Below the pieces are notes generated by a model, which was not told where the DNA came from, did no database searches, and worked only from the letters and a program-made list of their open reading frames with translations. From Chitinivibrionales bacterium (GTDB lineage Bacteria > Fibrobacterota > Chitinivibrionia > Chitinivibrionales > WJMI01): 19,173 nt of DNA. Shown here in pieces: positions 1 to 7,081 of the stretch. Every line of letters starts with the position of its first letter. Position 1 is the stretch's first letter. Location of the stretch: assembly GCA_014729595.1 (NCBI GenBank), contig WJJU01000923.1, positions 1-19,173 on the forward strand. The letters run 5' to 3'. Made by a program: the position numbers and the translations under genes.

Positions 1-623
1 CTTTCGTACTCGAGGATATCGACAAACTTATAATGCAGAATCTTGACGGACTCGGACGAATTACGGCGATCGTTAACAATATAAAGAACTACTCGGTCGA
101 TCGAGACACCTCCAATCACACCGCGCATGATATTAACGCCGGGCTGCGCAGCATGCTCCTCTTGTCGCATAACGAATGGAAGTACCATGTCGATGTGTTG
201 ACGGACTACGGAACGGTCGACGAGGTTCCCTGTAATATCAATGAACTGAACCAGGTTTTTCTCAATATTGTCATTAATGCGGTTCAGGCGATAAAGGAAC
301 TGAAACGAAAAGAGAAAGGCACCGTCTCCATACGAACCTACCAAGACGCTCAATCCGTTTATTGCGAAATATCGGACGACGGACCCGGGATACCCGAAGA
401 AACCAAGCGAAAGATTTTCGATCCTTTCTTCACGACCAAAGAGGTCGGGGTCGGGACGGGACTGGGTTTAAGTATATCGTACGATATAATCGTTAACCGG
501 CATCATGGATCAATTTCGGTGGAGAGTCGGACGGGAAAGGGAACGACATTCCTTATTTCTTTGCCGCGCTCACGCGCCGTTGAACAAAAAGGTGAGACCG
601 CCCGACGCGCCGTTACCGCTTAA
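1..623 (+). CDS. Sensor histidine kinase, C-terminal part (5' end outside the window)
   Basis: The reading frame is open from base 3, upstream of the first ATG at 33, so the gene starts before the window and about 206 residues are visible. The first ~25 residues resemble the second helix of a HisKA dimerisation domain (GLGRITAIVNNIKNYS). A complete HATPase_c domain follows: N box (NELNQVFLNIVINAVQAI), G1 box (DDGPGIPEE), F box (IFDPFFTTKE) and G2 box (GTGLGLSI). The phospho-accepting histidine would lie upstream and cannot be seen. In this family the protein autophosphorylates a histidine and passes the phosphate to a receiver domain. The receiver gene 48 bases downstream is the obvious partner, which is inference from adjacency. 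The sensory part is outside the window. Confidence 0.93.
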   Translation, partial: FVLEDIDKLIMQNLDGLGRITAIVNNIKNYSVDRDTSNHTAHDINAGLRSMLLLSHNEWKYHVDVLTDYGTVDEVPCNINELNQVFLNIVINAVQAIKELKRKEKGTVSIRTYQDAQSVYCEISDDGPGIPEETKRKIFDPFFTTKEVGVGTGLGLSISYDIIVNRHHGSISVESRTGKGTTFLISLPRSRAVEQKGETARRAVTA

Positions 624-671
624 GCGGACTATGTACATGAGGGAATATCACGAATAATAAGGATACGGAGC

Positions 672-1574
672 ATGGAGAAAGCGATTCTTTTTGTTGATGA
701 TGAGGCCAATGTGCTCACCGCCGTCGAACGGGTATTCCTTGATGAGCCGTACGAAATCCTTACCGCCGCCGGCGCAAAAGAGGGTGTCAAACTGTTGCAC
801 GAACACCAAGTATCGGTTATCGTTTCGGATATGCGCATGCCGGAGATAAACGGTGTGGAATTCCTGCGCCGGGCGGCCCGAATCAATCCCGACAGCACCC
901 GTATCGTTTTGTCGGGATTTGCTGAACTGGACGATATAAAGGATGCCGTGAATGAAGGCGGTATTTGGCGCTTTATCACAAAGCCCTGGAATGATTATGA
1001 ATTGCGCGTAACCGTTCGAAACGCCGTCGACCTTTACGAGAGAACCGTCGAACGTAAGCGTCTATTGGGGGAATTAAAAGACAAGAATGTGGAATTGACG
1101 AAGTTGAACACCGATTTGGAGCGTATCGTTGAAGAACGTACGTGTCTGGTAAAAATTCAAAATGAATTAATGCACATGATGCTCGACGGTGAATCGGTGG
1201 AGCGGGTGATCACCGTCGCTTGTGAGCGAATTCGTGAACTGACCGGCTCACAAGGGGTATGGGTTTATTGTCCGCTCCTTTCGAAGACCATAGGTTCGGG
1301 GAATATCCCGTCGAACCCGGAGCAGCTACAATGCCACAATGCCGCGCGCGGAGGAACCCGGGCCGTTAGCCGCGGCGGGGGAGTTCATGTCCCCCTTGTT
1401 CGTCTTGACGCCGTTTTAGGTACCGTGCATATTGTTCCGGCACCCGACCGAATGCCCGGTTTTCTCGAAAAAACGTTCGCTCCGATTCTCGGCATGGCCA
1501 TTTCGCAACATAAGATACTCTGCGACGCCCCGGAATTGATGGACGGTCTTGATTCCATTTTGTCGTCGCTTTAA
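672..1574 (+). CDS. RpfG-type response regulator: receiver, coiled coil, GAF-like domain
   Basis: Three-hundred-residue protein. Residues 1-120 form a receiver domain with the acidic pair D9/D10, phosphorylation site D53 (in SDMRMP), S81 and K104 (in TKPW). The pattern ILFVDDE, SDMRMPEINGVEFL and RFITKPW is that of receivers joined to HD-GYP domains in RpfG-like regulators. No HD-GYP domain follows here. Instead there is a charged coiled coil (about 122-160), then a weak GAF-like region (about 165-285) ending in VHVPLVRLDAVLGTVHIV and a final helix. No DNA-binding domain or diesterase motif is visible, so output is probably by protein contact or ligand sensing. It follows the histidine kinase by 48 bases and precedes the FapA-like gene by 22, so co-transcription is likely. 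An AGGA/GGAG-rich leader precedes the ATG. The GAF assignment is tentative. Confidence 0.9.
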   Translation: MEKAILFVDDEANVLTAVERVFLDEPYEILTAAGAKEGVKLLHEHQVSVIVSDMRMPEINGVEFLRRAARINPDSTRIVLSGFAELDDIKDAVNEGGIWRFITKPWNDYELRVTVRNAVDLYERTVERKRLLGELKDKNVELTKLNTDLERIVEERTCLVKIQNELMHMMLDGESVERVITVACERIRELTGSQGVWVYCPLLSKTIGSGNIPSNPEQLQCHNAARGGTRAVSRGGGVHVPLVRLDAVLGTVHIVPAPDRMPGFLEKTFAPILGMAISQHKILCDAPELMDGLDSILSSL

Positions 1575-1596
1575 CGGTTAATGGAATAGTTATAGT

Positions 1597-3600
1597 ATGG
1601 ATTCCATGCAAAGCATACGGATCGGTGAAAACGGCACCAAGGCATTTCTAAACATCGTGGACCAGTTCACGAAGATAGACGATGTAGAGGGATTGTTGCG
1701 GCGGGAAGGTGTCGTTGAGGGTATACGATGGGATTTGCTGGAAAAAGCCGTGGAAAAAAGCAAAGAATCGGGAACGGTTTGTACCGACGTTCTTATCGCG
1801 GATTCGCATGAGGGACCGCCCGAATTCCACGTGGGTAACCCTCTGCTCAAAGCGGAACGGTCCACGCTTTCGCCTGAAGAGTTTGCCGGAATATGTCGTG
1901 AAACATGGACCATTCTGAAACTGAAGCGTGAGGGGAGCCCCGTCGGCCGGGCGATCTTTGTCGGGCCCGAAGAAACCTTTCTGAGTTGGAAAACGCTGGA
2001 TGAAAAAGACGTCTACGGTAAGCCGACGAAAACCGACACGCTTCCGTTTCGTATCCGACCGACCGTCGCCCATATCCACCAGCAAAGTGAAGCGAAACTT
2101 CAGGCCGTTCAAGCGGGATATGTAGGGCTCGATGAAGAAGGATGTTTGGATATACTTAGTCCGGTACGAATGGCGGATGACAAAATGCGCATGTGGTATG
2201 CGATTTTGCCCGTCGATGTCGGCAGGCGTGCTTTGCTCGAGCATATCGAAAAATGCGCATGGGTGGGAGAAGCCGATCCGCGGGCCGAAGTCGAAGAAGT
2301 TTGTTTGAGTGATGTGCCGGCGCTTATGGATAAACGGGTGATGACGGAGAAACTTGTGCGGTGCGGGCGAAAACCGATTCCCGGCCGCGACGCCCGAATT
2401 CATTTGCATGTAGACGAACTCAAAGCCGAAGCCGAGAAATCTAAGGAGCGGGTCTCCGTTTGGGATCATACTTCCTATATTTTCGTCTCCAAAGGTACGG
2501 TACTCGCGGAAATGATCTATGCAAGCGCCGGAATACCGGGACGGGATTGTCTCGGTCAACCAATAAGGACCGTCGACGGGCGTCAGATTTCCTTCGAGGC
2601 GGGCGACAATGTATTCTGTAGTGAAGAAGAGGGGGTGCGCAAGTATCTTGCGGCGGTCGACGGCGTTGTAAAGCTTAATAAACACGGCATAGCGGTTTCG
2701 GAGACGTTATATATCGACGGTGATGTGGGACCGGTGTCGGGAAATGTGGCGTATAAGCGTGACGTTGTTGTTACCGGAAGCGTGCGCGGTGGGTTTACCA
2801 TCCACAGCCAGGGCGATGTGAGAGTGCTGGGCGCTATAGAAAACGGAGCGGTCGTAAAATGCGGCGGCAATCTCGAGGTTAAAGAGGGACTGTACGGAGA
2901 ACGCGCCTCGGTAATGGTGGGGGGGGACGCCGCCGTCTCGCTCATACAGAACTCGAGGATTCGTGTTCACGGTAATCTGCGCGTGCGAAACTACATTTTC
3001 CAATCGAATGTTTATTGCCGCGGTGAATTGGTCGTGCGGGGATTGAAGCTGTATGACGCCGAAGTGGGGGCTCTGGTGGGAGGGAGCTTGACCTGCATGT
3101 CTTCTATATTACTGCATTCGGCCGGAACCGATACCGCCGTCACTAAGATATTCTGCGGTATCGATCCGGTCCTCTACGACAAGCTTCGCGAAATATCAAC
3201 CCTTCAGACTTCTCTGAAAAATCGGATCGACGCCCTTCAGTACCGAATGGGCTTCTCCATCGCTAAAACAAGTCAGCTTGTTGAAAGACTAAAGAAGCTC
3301 CCGCCTCAACGCAAAGAGGGAATGAAAAAGGCGCTTCTGGAAATGAGAACTATGGTTGAAGAATTAAGGCAAACGAGTAAGAAAAAGGCTCATTTGGAAG
3401 AAAAGGCGCTTGCCAAGGACGTCGATCGGTTGAGTGTACGGATCTCCGGTAAAATCATTCCGGTCATTCGAATTCGCTTGCATCATCACATGTATAGTTT
3501 TGAGTCGGAAGGGCGCGGCAGATTGCTTAAGATCGTCGATCAGGACGTCTGCTGCATACCTATGCGGGGAGAAGACCCGCTGGGAGCCATCGTGGATTAG
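1597..3600 (+). CDS. FapA/DUF342 family protein
   Basis: Protein of 667 residues. The central part matches the FapA (DUF342) family: about 290-345 carries the signature VSKGTVLAEMIYASAGIPGRD followed by GQPIRTVDGRQISFEAGDNVF, and about 365-510 is a glycine-spaced repetitive beta region (GDV, GSV, GGNLEV, GGDAAV, HGNL) expected to form a parallel beta-helix. About 525-610 is a basic/acidic helical coiled coil, and the last 50 residues are again beta-rich. The N-terminal ~280 residues are family-specific and less conserved. FapA was described as a flagellar assembly or polar-localisation factor in Vibrio, but many members are uncharacterised. No strong Shine-Dalgarno precedes ATG 1597, and an in-frame ATG at 1606 is an alternative start. 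The neighbours suggest it belongs to the signalling cluster. A run of eight G lies at 2919-2926 inside the beta region. Confidence 0.88.
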   Translation: MDSMQSIRIGENGTKAFLNIVDQFTKIDDVEGLLRREGVVEGIRWDLLEKAVEKSKESGTVCTDVLIADSHEGPPEFHVGNPLLKAERSTLSPEEFAGICRETWTILKLKREGSPVGRAIFVGPEETFLSWKTLDEKDVYGKPTKTDTLPFRIRPTVAHIHQQSEAKLQAVQAGYVGLDEEGCLDILSPVRMADDKMRMWYAILPVDVGRRALLEHIEKCAWVGEADPRAEVEEVCLSDVPALMDKRVMTEKLVRCGRKPIPGRDARIHLHVDELKAEAEKSKERVSVWDHTSYIFVSKGTVLAEMIYASAGIPGRDCLGQPIRTVDGRQISFEAGDNVFCSEEEGVRKYLAAVDGVVKLNKHGIAVSETLYIDGDVGPVSGNVAYKRDVVVTGSVRGGFTIHSQGDVRVLGAIENGAVVKCGGNLEVKEGLYGERASVMVGGDAAVSLIQNSRIRVHGNLRVRNYIFQSNVYCRGELVVRGLKLYDAEVGALVGGSLTCMSSILLHSAGTDTAVTKIFCGIDPVLYDKLREISTLQTSLKNRIDALQYRMGFSIAKTSQLVERLKKLPPQRKEGMKKALLEMRTMVEELRQTSKKKAHLEEKALAKDVDRLSVRISGKIIPVIRIRLHHHMYSFESEGRGRLLKIVDQDVCCIPMRGEDPLGAIVD

Positions 3601-3729
3601 GGCGCCTCGGCGAGTACGGCGGAAAACCTGAGAGTGGACCGCCTTCGGCGTGATGCGCCGCGAAAAGGGTTTGGACACCGCAAAATCCGCATTGTAGCAA
3701 TGAACACAAAGACTTGGGACAATTAGATG

Positions 3730-3758
3730 TTGCATGAATGCGCGCTAAACTGTATAAT
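3730..3758 (+). promoter_or_regulatory. Sigma-70-like promoter (TTGCAT, 17 bp spacer, TATAAT)
   Basis: TTGCAT at 3730-3735 is separated by exactly 17 bases from a consensus TATAAT at 3753-3758. This predicts a start site near 3765 and a leader of about 85 bases before the CheX ATG. The -35 box matches TTGACA at four of six positions and the -10 box is perfect. It would start a transcription unit of CheX, CheY, both kinases and the second CheX/CheY pair, independent of the upstream histidine kinase operon. No experimental evidence is available. Confidence 0.6.
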
Positions 3759-3790
3759 CAGTTTGGTTGGGAAAAAAAAAGTTCAGGTAA

Positions 3791-3807
3791 AACCGGCGGC
3801 GCCGGTT
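3791..3807 (+). promoter_or_regulatory. GC-rich hairpin in the CheX leader
   Basis: AACCGGC (3791-3797) and GCCGGTT (3801-3807) are exact reverse complements around a GGC triloop. A T-rich stretch (TTCTTTTT) starts about seven bases after the stem. That is too far for a standard rho-independent terminator but could support pausing or attenuation. It lies between the predicted start site and the CheX ribosome-binding site. Confidence 0.4.
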
Positions 3808-3850
3808 ACGTTGGTTCTTTTTGACGGTTCCCGTAGAAAGCGCAAGGGAC

Positions 3851-4315
3851 ATGAATGTAAACTACGTCAACCCGTTTATCAAATCGACTATCGAAACTTT
3901 CGGGACCATGCTCGGAGAGAGCTTGAAACCCGGAAAGCCCACGGCCAAAAAGAGCCCGTTCCCAACCTATGACGTCTCCGGGATCATAGGGCTCTCGGGG
4001 AATGCTCAGGGGGCGATTTCCATCAGCTTTCCCAAAGCGGTGGCGCTGAAAATCGCTTCCAAGATGCTCGGTTCCCCCGTAAAGGTGGTTGGATTTGAGA
4101 TGGCCGATGCGATCGGTGAACTCGTTAATATTATTGCGGGAAGAGCAAAAAAGGATTTAATCGGATACGAACTGTCCATCTCCTTGCCCAATGTCGTAAT
4201 GGGAACCGATCACGTACTTAACTCGATCAGCAATTGTCCGACAATTGTAGTTCCGTTTAGGCTTTCGTTGGGCGATATGACGATGGAAGTCTCGCTCACA
4301 ACAAAGGAAGATTAG
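3851..4315 (+). CDS. cheX: CheX family chemotaxis phosphatase
   Basis: Protein of 154 residues, the usual length for stand-alone CheX. Features are an N-terminal amphipathic helix (NPFIKSTIETFGTML), a beta strand region (DVSGIIGLSGNAQGAISISFP), and the helix with the catalytic motif DAIGELVNIIAG, giving the E-x-x-N pair E90 and N93. The C-terminal strands contain PTIVVPFRLSLGDMTMEVSL. CheX proteins dephosphorylate CheY-P, and the CheY-like gene next door is the likely substrate. I chose ATG 3851 over the upstream TTG at 3821 because AAGGG lies just ahead of the ATG (close spacing) and homology begins there. The start choice is less certain than the family. It is the first gene after the predicted promoter. 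Confidence 0.9.
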   Translation: MNVNYVNPFIKSTIETFGTMLGESLKPGKPTAKKSPFPTYDVSGIIGLSGNAQGAISISFPKAVALKIASKMLGSPVKVVGFEMADAIGELVNIIAGRAKKDLIGYELSISLPNVVMGTDHVLNSISNCPTIVVPFRLSLGDMTMEVSLTTKED

Positions 4316-4393
4316 TTTGTAAACGCGGGTTACCCGCAATGGACTCGCGGAGCGGGGCGCCCTGTGCCCGGCGGATCGCGAAGGGGGCGGAAA

Positions 4394-4759
4394 ATGAGGG
4401 TCATGCTGGTGGACGATTCATCAACTATGCGTAGAATAGAAAAAACGCAGATTGCGGCGATGGGCATATCAGAAATAATTGAGGCGGAGAACGGCGAAGA
4501 AGCTCTTTCGATGCTTCAAGACAATATGCCGATAGACGTGATTTTTCTCGATTGGAACATGCCGGTTATGAACGGTATCACTTTTTTGCGGAAAATGCGG
4601 GAAAATCCCAAATACGCTTCCGTAAAGGTGATTATGTGCACTTCGGAATCGGAAAAGAGCAGGGTTGTCGAAGCTCTTCAAGCGGGAGCGCATAACTTCA
4701 TCGTGAAACCGTTTACCCCCGAAGTTTTGAGGGAGAGACTCGAGAAAGTCGGAAAATAA
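4394..4759 (+). CDS. CheY-like single-domain response regulator (first copy)
   Basis: A receiver domain only, 121 residues. The acidic pair is D7/D8 in MLVDDSSTMRR, the phosphorylation site is D53 in FLDWNMPVMNG, T83 is in MCTSES, and K105 is in IVKPF. All catalytic residues of an active receiver are present and there is no output domain, so it should act like CheY by binding a target when phosphorylated. ATG 4394 is preferred over an upstream in-frame GTG at 4364 because AGGGGG ends about seven bases before it and the receiver fold starts there. It sits between the CheX gene and the CheX-containing kinase, which gives it both a likely phosphatase and a likely phosphodonor. The motor or other target is unknown. 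Confidence 0.93.
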   Translation: MRVMLVDDSSTMRRIEKTQIAAMGISEIIEAENGEEALSMLQDNMPIDVIFLDWNMPVMNGITFLRKMRENPKYASVKVIMCTSESEKSRVVEALQAGAHNFIVKPFTPEVLRERLEKVGK

Positions 4760-4859
4760 GCATGAAGAAAACCCGATAGATACACGAGCACATGCTCGAC
4801 GTGGTCCCCGCCGGCGGGATGACGATAAGTGAACCTACAACCTGTGGGAGGCACGGTAC
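4760..4859 (+). other. Leader between CheY and the soluble kinase with two inverted repeats
   Basis: The 100-base gap contains CGAGC-ACAT-GCTCG near 4780-4800 and the perfect palindrome CCCGCCGGCGGG near 4807-4818. It ends with a good ribosome-binding site, TGGGAGG (4845-4851), eight bases before ATG 4860. Neither hairpin is followed by a T-tract, so termination is not indicated. Translational control or mRNA processing is possible but only inferred. Confidence 0.4.
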
Positions 4860-6977
4860 ATGGCGCAGACAAGCGGTGATAAAAATCCGTACCTATATGC
4901 GAACATCATGGTGTTCTGTGATAAGATCAGACAAACGATCATGGACATGACGGGCGTACCTTTCGACGTTCGCAAGGATACGCTTCAGGAGGCTCCCTTC
5001 AGCCGCGCCGAGGGCATGACCGTGTATATACCGTTCGCGGGTACTATTCAGGGTGGATATATAATAAACATGCCCGAAGAGGTGGCGGGAAGCATTATCG
5101 GGATCGATTCGTTGGGACCCGACGAGGAGAGCTTGAATGCTCAGCGCGCCGATTATGCGGGATTCTGCAAAGAATTACTCAACATTGCCGTAGGGCAATC
5201 AATTGTCGAATTGGAGAGCAATTTCGGATCGTTGACTTTTTCGCCGCCCACCGTTGTTTTCGGAGCGCTTGAATTTCCCGTTGTTATGTCTTCCAGTGCG
5301 GTAATCGAAGGTACGCCCGGTAAGGTGCTGTGCGCTTTCTCGCTCAATATGGCCAATCTCAAAATTGGACAAAAGCTCGAGGAAGCGTTGAAGGAGATCG
5401 AGGATCGGACGAAGGAAGCGCTGGAAGCCAAGCAAAATATCGAGAGCATCTTGCAGCTTATACCGACGGGGCTTGTGGCCATCGACTTGGCCGGCAGGCT
5501 TTTACCCGGCTATAGCGCCTCGGCTCCGCGCATTCTTGAATTGCCGGAATCCGAGTCTTTGGCGGGACGCGAATTGGGTTCGATGTTGGGTATCGATGAA
5601 AGTAAGCAACTCGATTTCAAACGATGGCTCGACGTAGTCGGGGAGCGTTTCGGGCAATTATCTTTTGAGGATTTGGTTTTCCTGTGCGATCTTAATGAGT
5701 TCACCAATGACTGCGGCAAGGTGCTGAAACTGGATTGGCTGCCGGTCTGCGACCAAAAAGGGGAGAAAATTCATAAGCTGTTGGTGCTGATCGAGGATAT
5801 TACCGAGCGCAGAAAAATGGAACAGCAGATGAAGGATCTGAGCGAAAAACACGAGAAAAATCTCGAACTCATCTCTCAGGTGGTAAATCTGGAGCCGGAC
5901 GAGGTGACGCAATTCGTCTACGACACTTCCAGAATTCTGACGGATGCGCAACGGCTAATCAACAGCTCGAATAAGGACAGCGAATTCGTCAATGAACTGT
6001 TCAGGTCGTTCCACACCATTAAGGGAACATCCGGCCAGTATCGCTTCCGCGAGCTGCAATCCTTGGCGCATCAGGTCGAAGATGAACTGAAAAGATTACG
6101 GGACCAGTATTCGCAGGTCGATGAGGAAAGGCTGCGACGCATCAAAACGTCTCTCGATGAAGCTCGTGGTTACCTGCAACGTATCGACGACCTTCGAGCA
6201 AAACTGGGCTGGCAAGATGAAACACTGGCCGAAAAGGCCAAGCGTACCAATGAAACGATCATGGTCGGCCTTGAAGAGATCGATTTGTTGAAAGTGGATA
6301 TGGAAAAGGCTATCGAAAAGAGCTTGGTGCGCAATGCGGATCGACGTCTCATCGAAGACCTTAAGCGTATTCAATACGGCATTGAAGGTTTGCGGAAAAT
6401 GCCGCTGTCGTTTTTCATGTCCTCACTTAAGTCTTTGGTTGCCAATGCTTGCGATAAATTAGGAAAGAAGGCGGACCTCAGCCTTGCGGTCGATATGCCT
6501 ATCGATGTTACGGTTATGAGGAAGCTGCACCAGTGTTTGGTTCATGTAATCAATAATGCCTTGGATCATGGGGTCGAAACCACCGAAGAGCGTCTTGCCG
6601 CGGGAAAACGCGAGCGTGCACTTATTGTTCTGTCCGCTATTTCGGCGGGGGCGGAAGTCCACGTATCGGTGGCCGACGACGGACGCGGCATCAATTATGA
6701 AAAAATACGCGCCAAACTCATCGATTCGAAGGGTATGTCGCGTGAGAAGGCCGAAAGGTTGTCCGAAAACGAGCTTCTGGAAAATCTTTTTAAAGCGGGC
6801 TTTTCGACGAAATCAACGGTTACGGAAATTTCGGGACGCGGGGTTGGTCTCGATGTAGTTTACGATGCTATGCAAAAACTCGGCGGTCGGGTGGCGATTG
6901 CGACTACTCCCGGCAACGGGACGACCATAACGATGCATTTCCCTCAAAGTATAGGGCCGGAGCCGGGGGAACAGTGA
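4860..6977 (+). CDS. Soluble CheA-like kinase: CheX-like domain, PAS, HPt, HATPase
   Basis: Protein of 705 residues with no membrane segment. Residues 1-165 look like a CheX domain (GMTVYIPFAGTIQGGYIINMP, then CKELLNIAVGQ with the E-x-x-N pair E105/N108, then SPPTVVFGALEFP). A coiled coil (about 170-195) leads to a PAS-like domain (195-320). An HPt domain follows, with phospho-histidine H385 in FRSFHTIKGTSGQ. A helical linker (about 455-525) may dimerise. The ATPase domain has an N box (VINNALDHGVE, N565/N566), G1 box (DDGRGI, 606-611) and G2 box (SGRGVGLDVV). HPt plus this type of ATPase domain is the CheA arrangement, but the CheW-like P5 domain and a P2 domain are missing. Likely phosphate acceptors are the two CheY proteins. 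The fused CheX domain could be a phosphatase or a sensor, and this is unresolved. Confidence 0.9.
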   Translation: MAQTSGDKNPYLYANIMVFCDKIRQTIMDMTGVPFDVRKDTLQEAPFSRAEGMTVYIPFAGTIQGGYIINMPEEVAGSIIGIDSLGPDEESLNAQRADYAGFCKELLNIAVGQSIVELESNFGSLTFSPPTVVFGALEFPVVMSSSAVIEGTPGKVLCAFSLNMANLKIGQKLEEALKEIEDRTKEALEAKQNIESILQLIPTGLVAIDLAGRLLPGYSASAPRILELPESESLAGRELGSMLGIDESKQLDFKRWLDVVGERFGQLSFEDLVFLCDLNEFTNDCGKVLKLDWLPVCDQKGEKIHKLLVLIEDITERRKMEQQMKDLSEKHEKNLELISQVVNLEPDEVTQFVYDTSRILTDAQRLINSSNKDSEFVNELFRSFHTIKGTSGQYRFRELQSLAHQVEDELKRLRDQYSQVDEERLRRIKTSLDEARGYLQRIDDLRAKLGWQDETLAEKAKRTNETIMVGLEEIDLLKVDMEKAIEKSLVRNADRRLIEDLKRIQYGIEGLRKMPLSFFMSSLKSLVANACDKLGKKADLSLAVDMPIDVTVMRKLHQCLVHVINNALDHGVETTEERLAAGKRERALIVLSAISAGAEVHVSVADDGRGINYEKIRAKLIDSKGMSREKAERLSENELLENLFKAGFSTKSTVTEISGRGVGLDVVYDAMQKLGGRVAIATTPGNGTTITMHFPQSIGPEPGEQ

Positions 6978-7081
6978 TCGGGCGGTGCGATCGGCAAGCC
7001 CGGTCTCGTGCAATGCGGAGACGGCTCTTGGCAAGGAAACCGTAAACTCAATTCACCAGCGAATGTGAAAGGACCTCATTA

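Larger units (their letters stand above)
3601..3850. other. Intergenic region upstream of the CheX gene
   Basis: This 250-base gap separates the FapA-like gene from the CheX gene. The first 70 bases are GC-rich with small inverted repeats (for example CGGCG-TGATG-CGCCG around 3645-3660) but have no T-tract, so I do not call a terminator. The rest holds a sigma-70-like promoter, a nine-A run (3772-3780) and a perfect GC-rich hairpin, each listed separately. Short reading frames here have no recognisable product. Confidence 0.6.

Noticed and set aside
1648..2685. Minus-strand open frame of 345 codons within the FapA-like gene
   Set aside because: The opposite strand encodes a clear DUF342 protein in the same place. 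The antisense product has no signal or domain.
3727..3972. Small + strand open frame overlapping the CheX start
   Set aside because: It runs through the promoter and leader in a different frame from CheX, and its product has no recognisable features.
4325..4337. Hairpin GCGGG-TTA-CCCGC after the CheX gene, considered as a terminator
   Set aside because: There is no T-tract after the stem, and the next gene is close and functionally linked.
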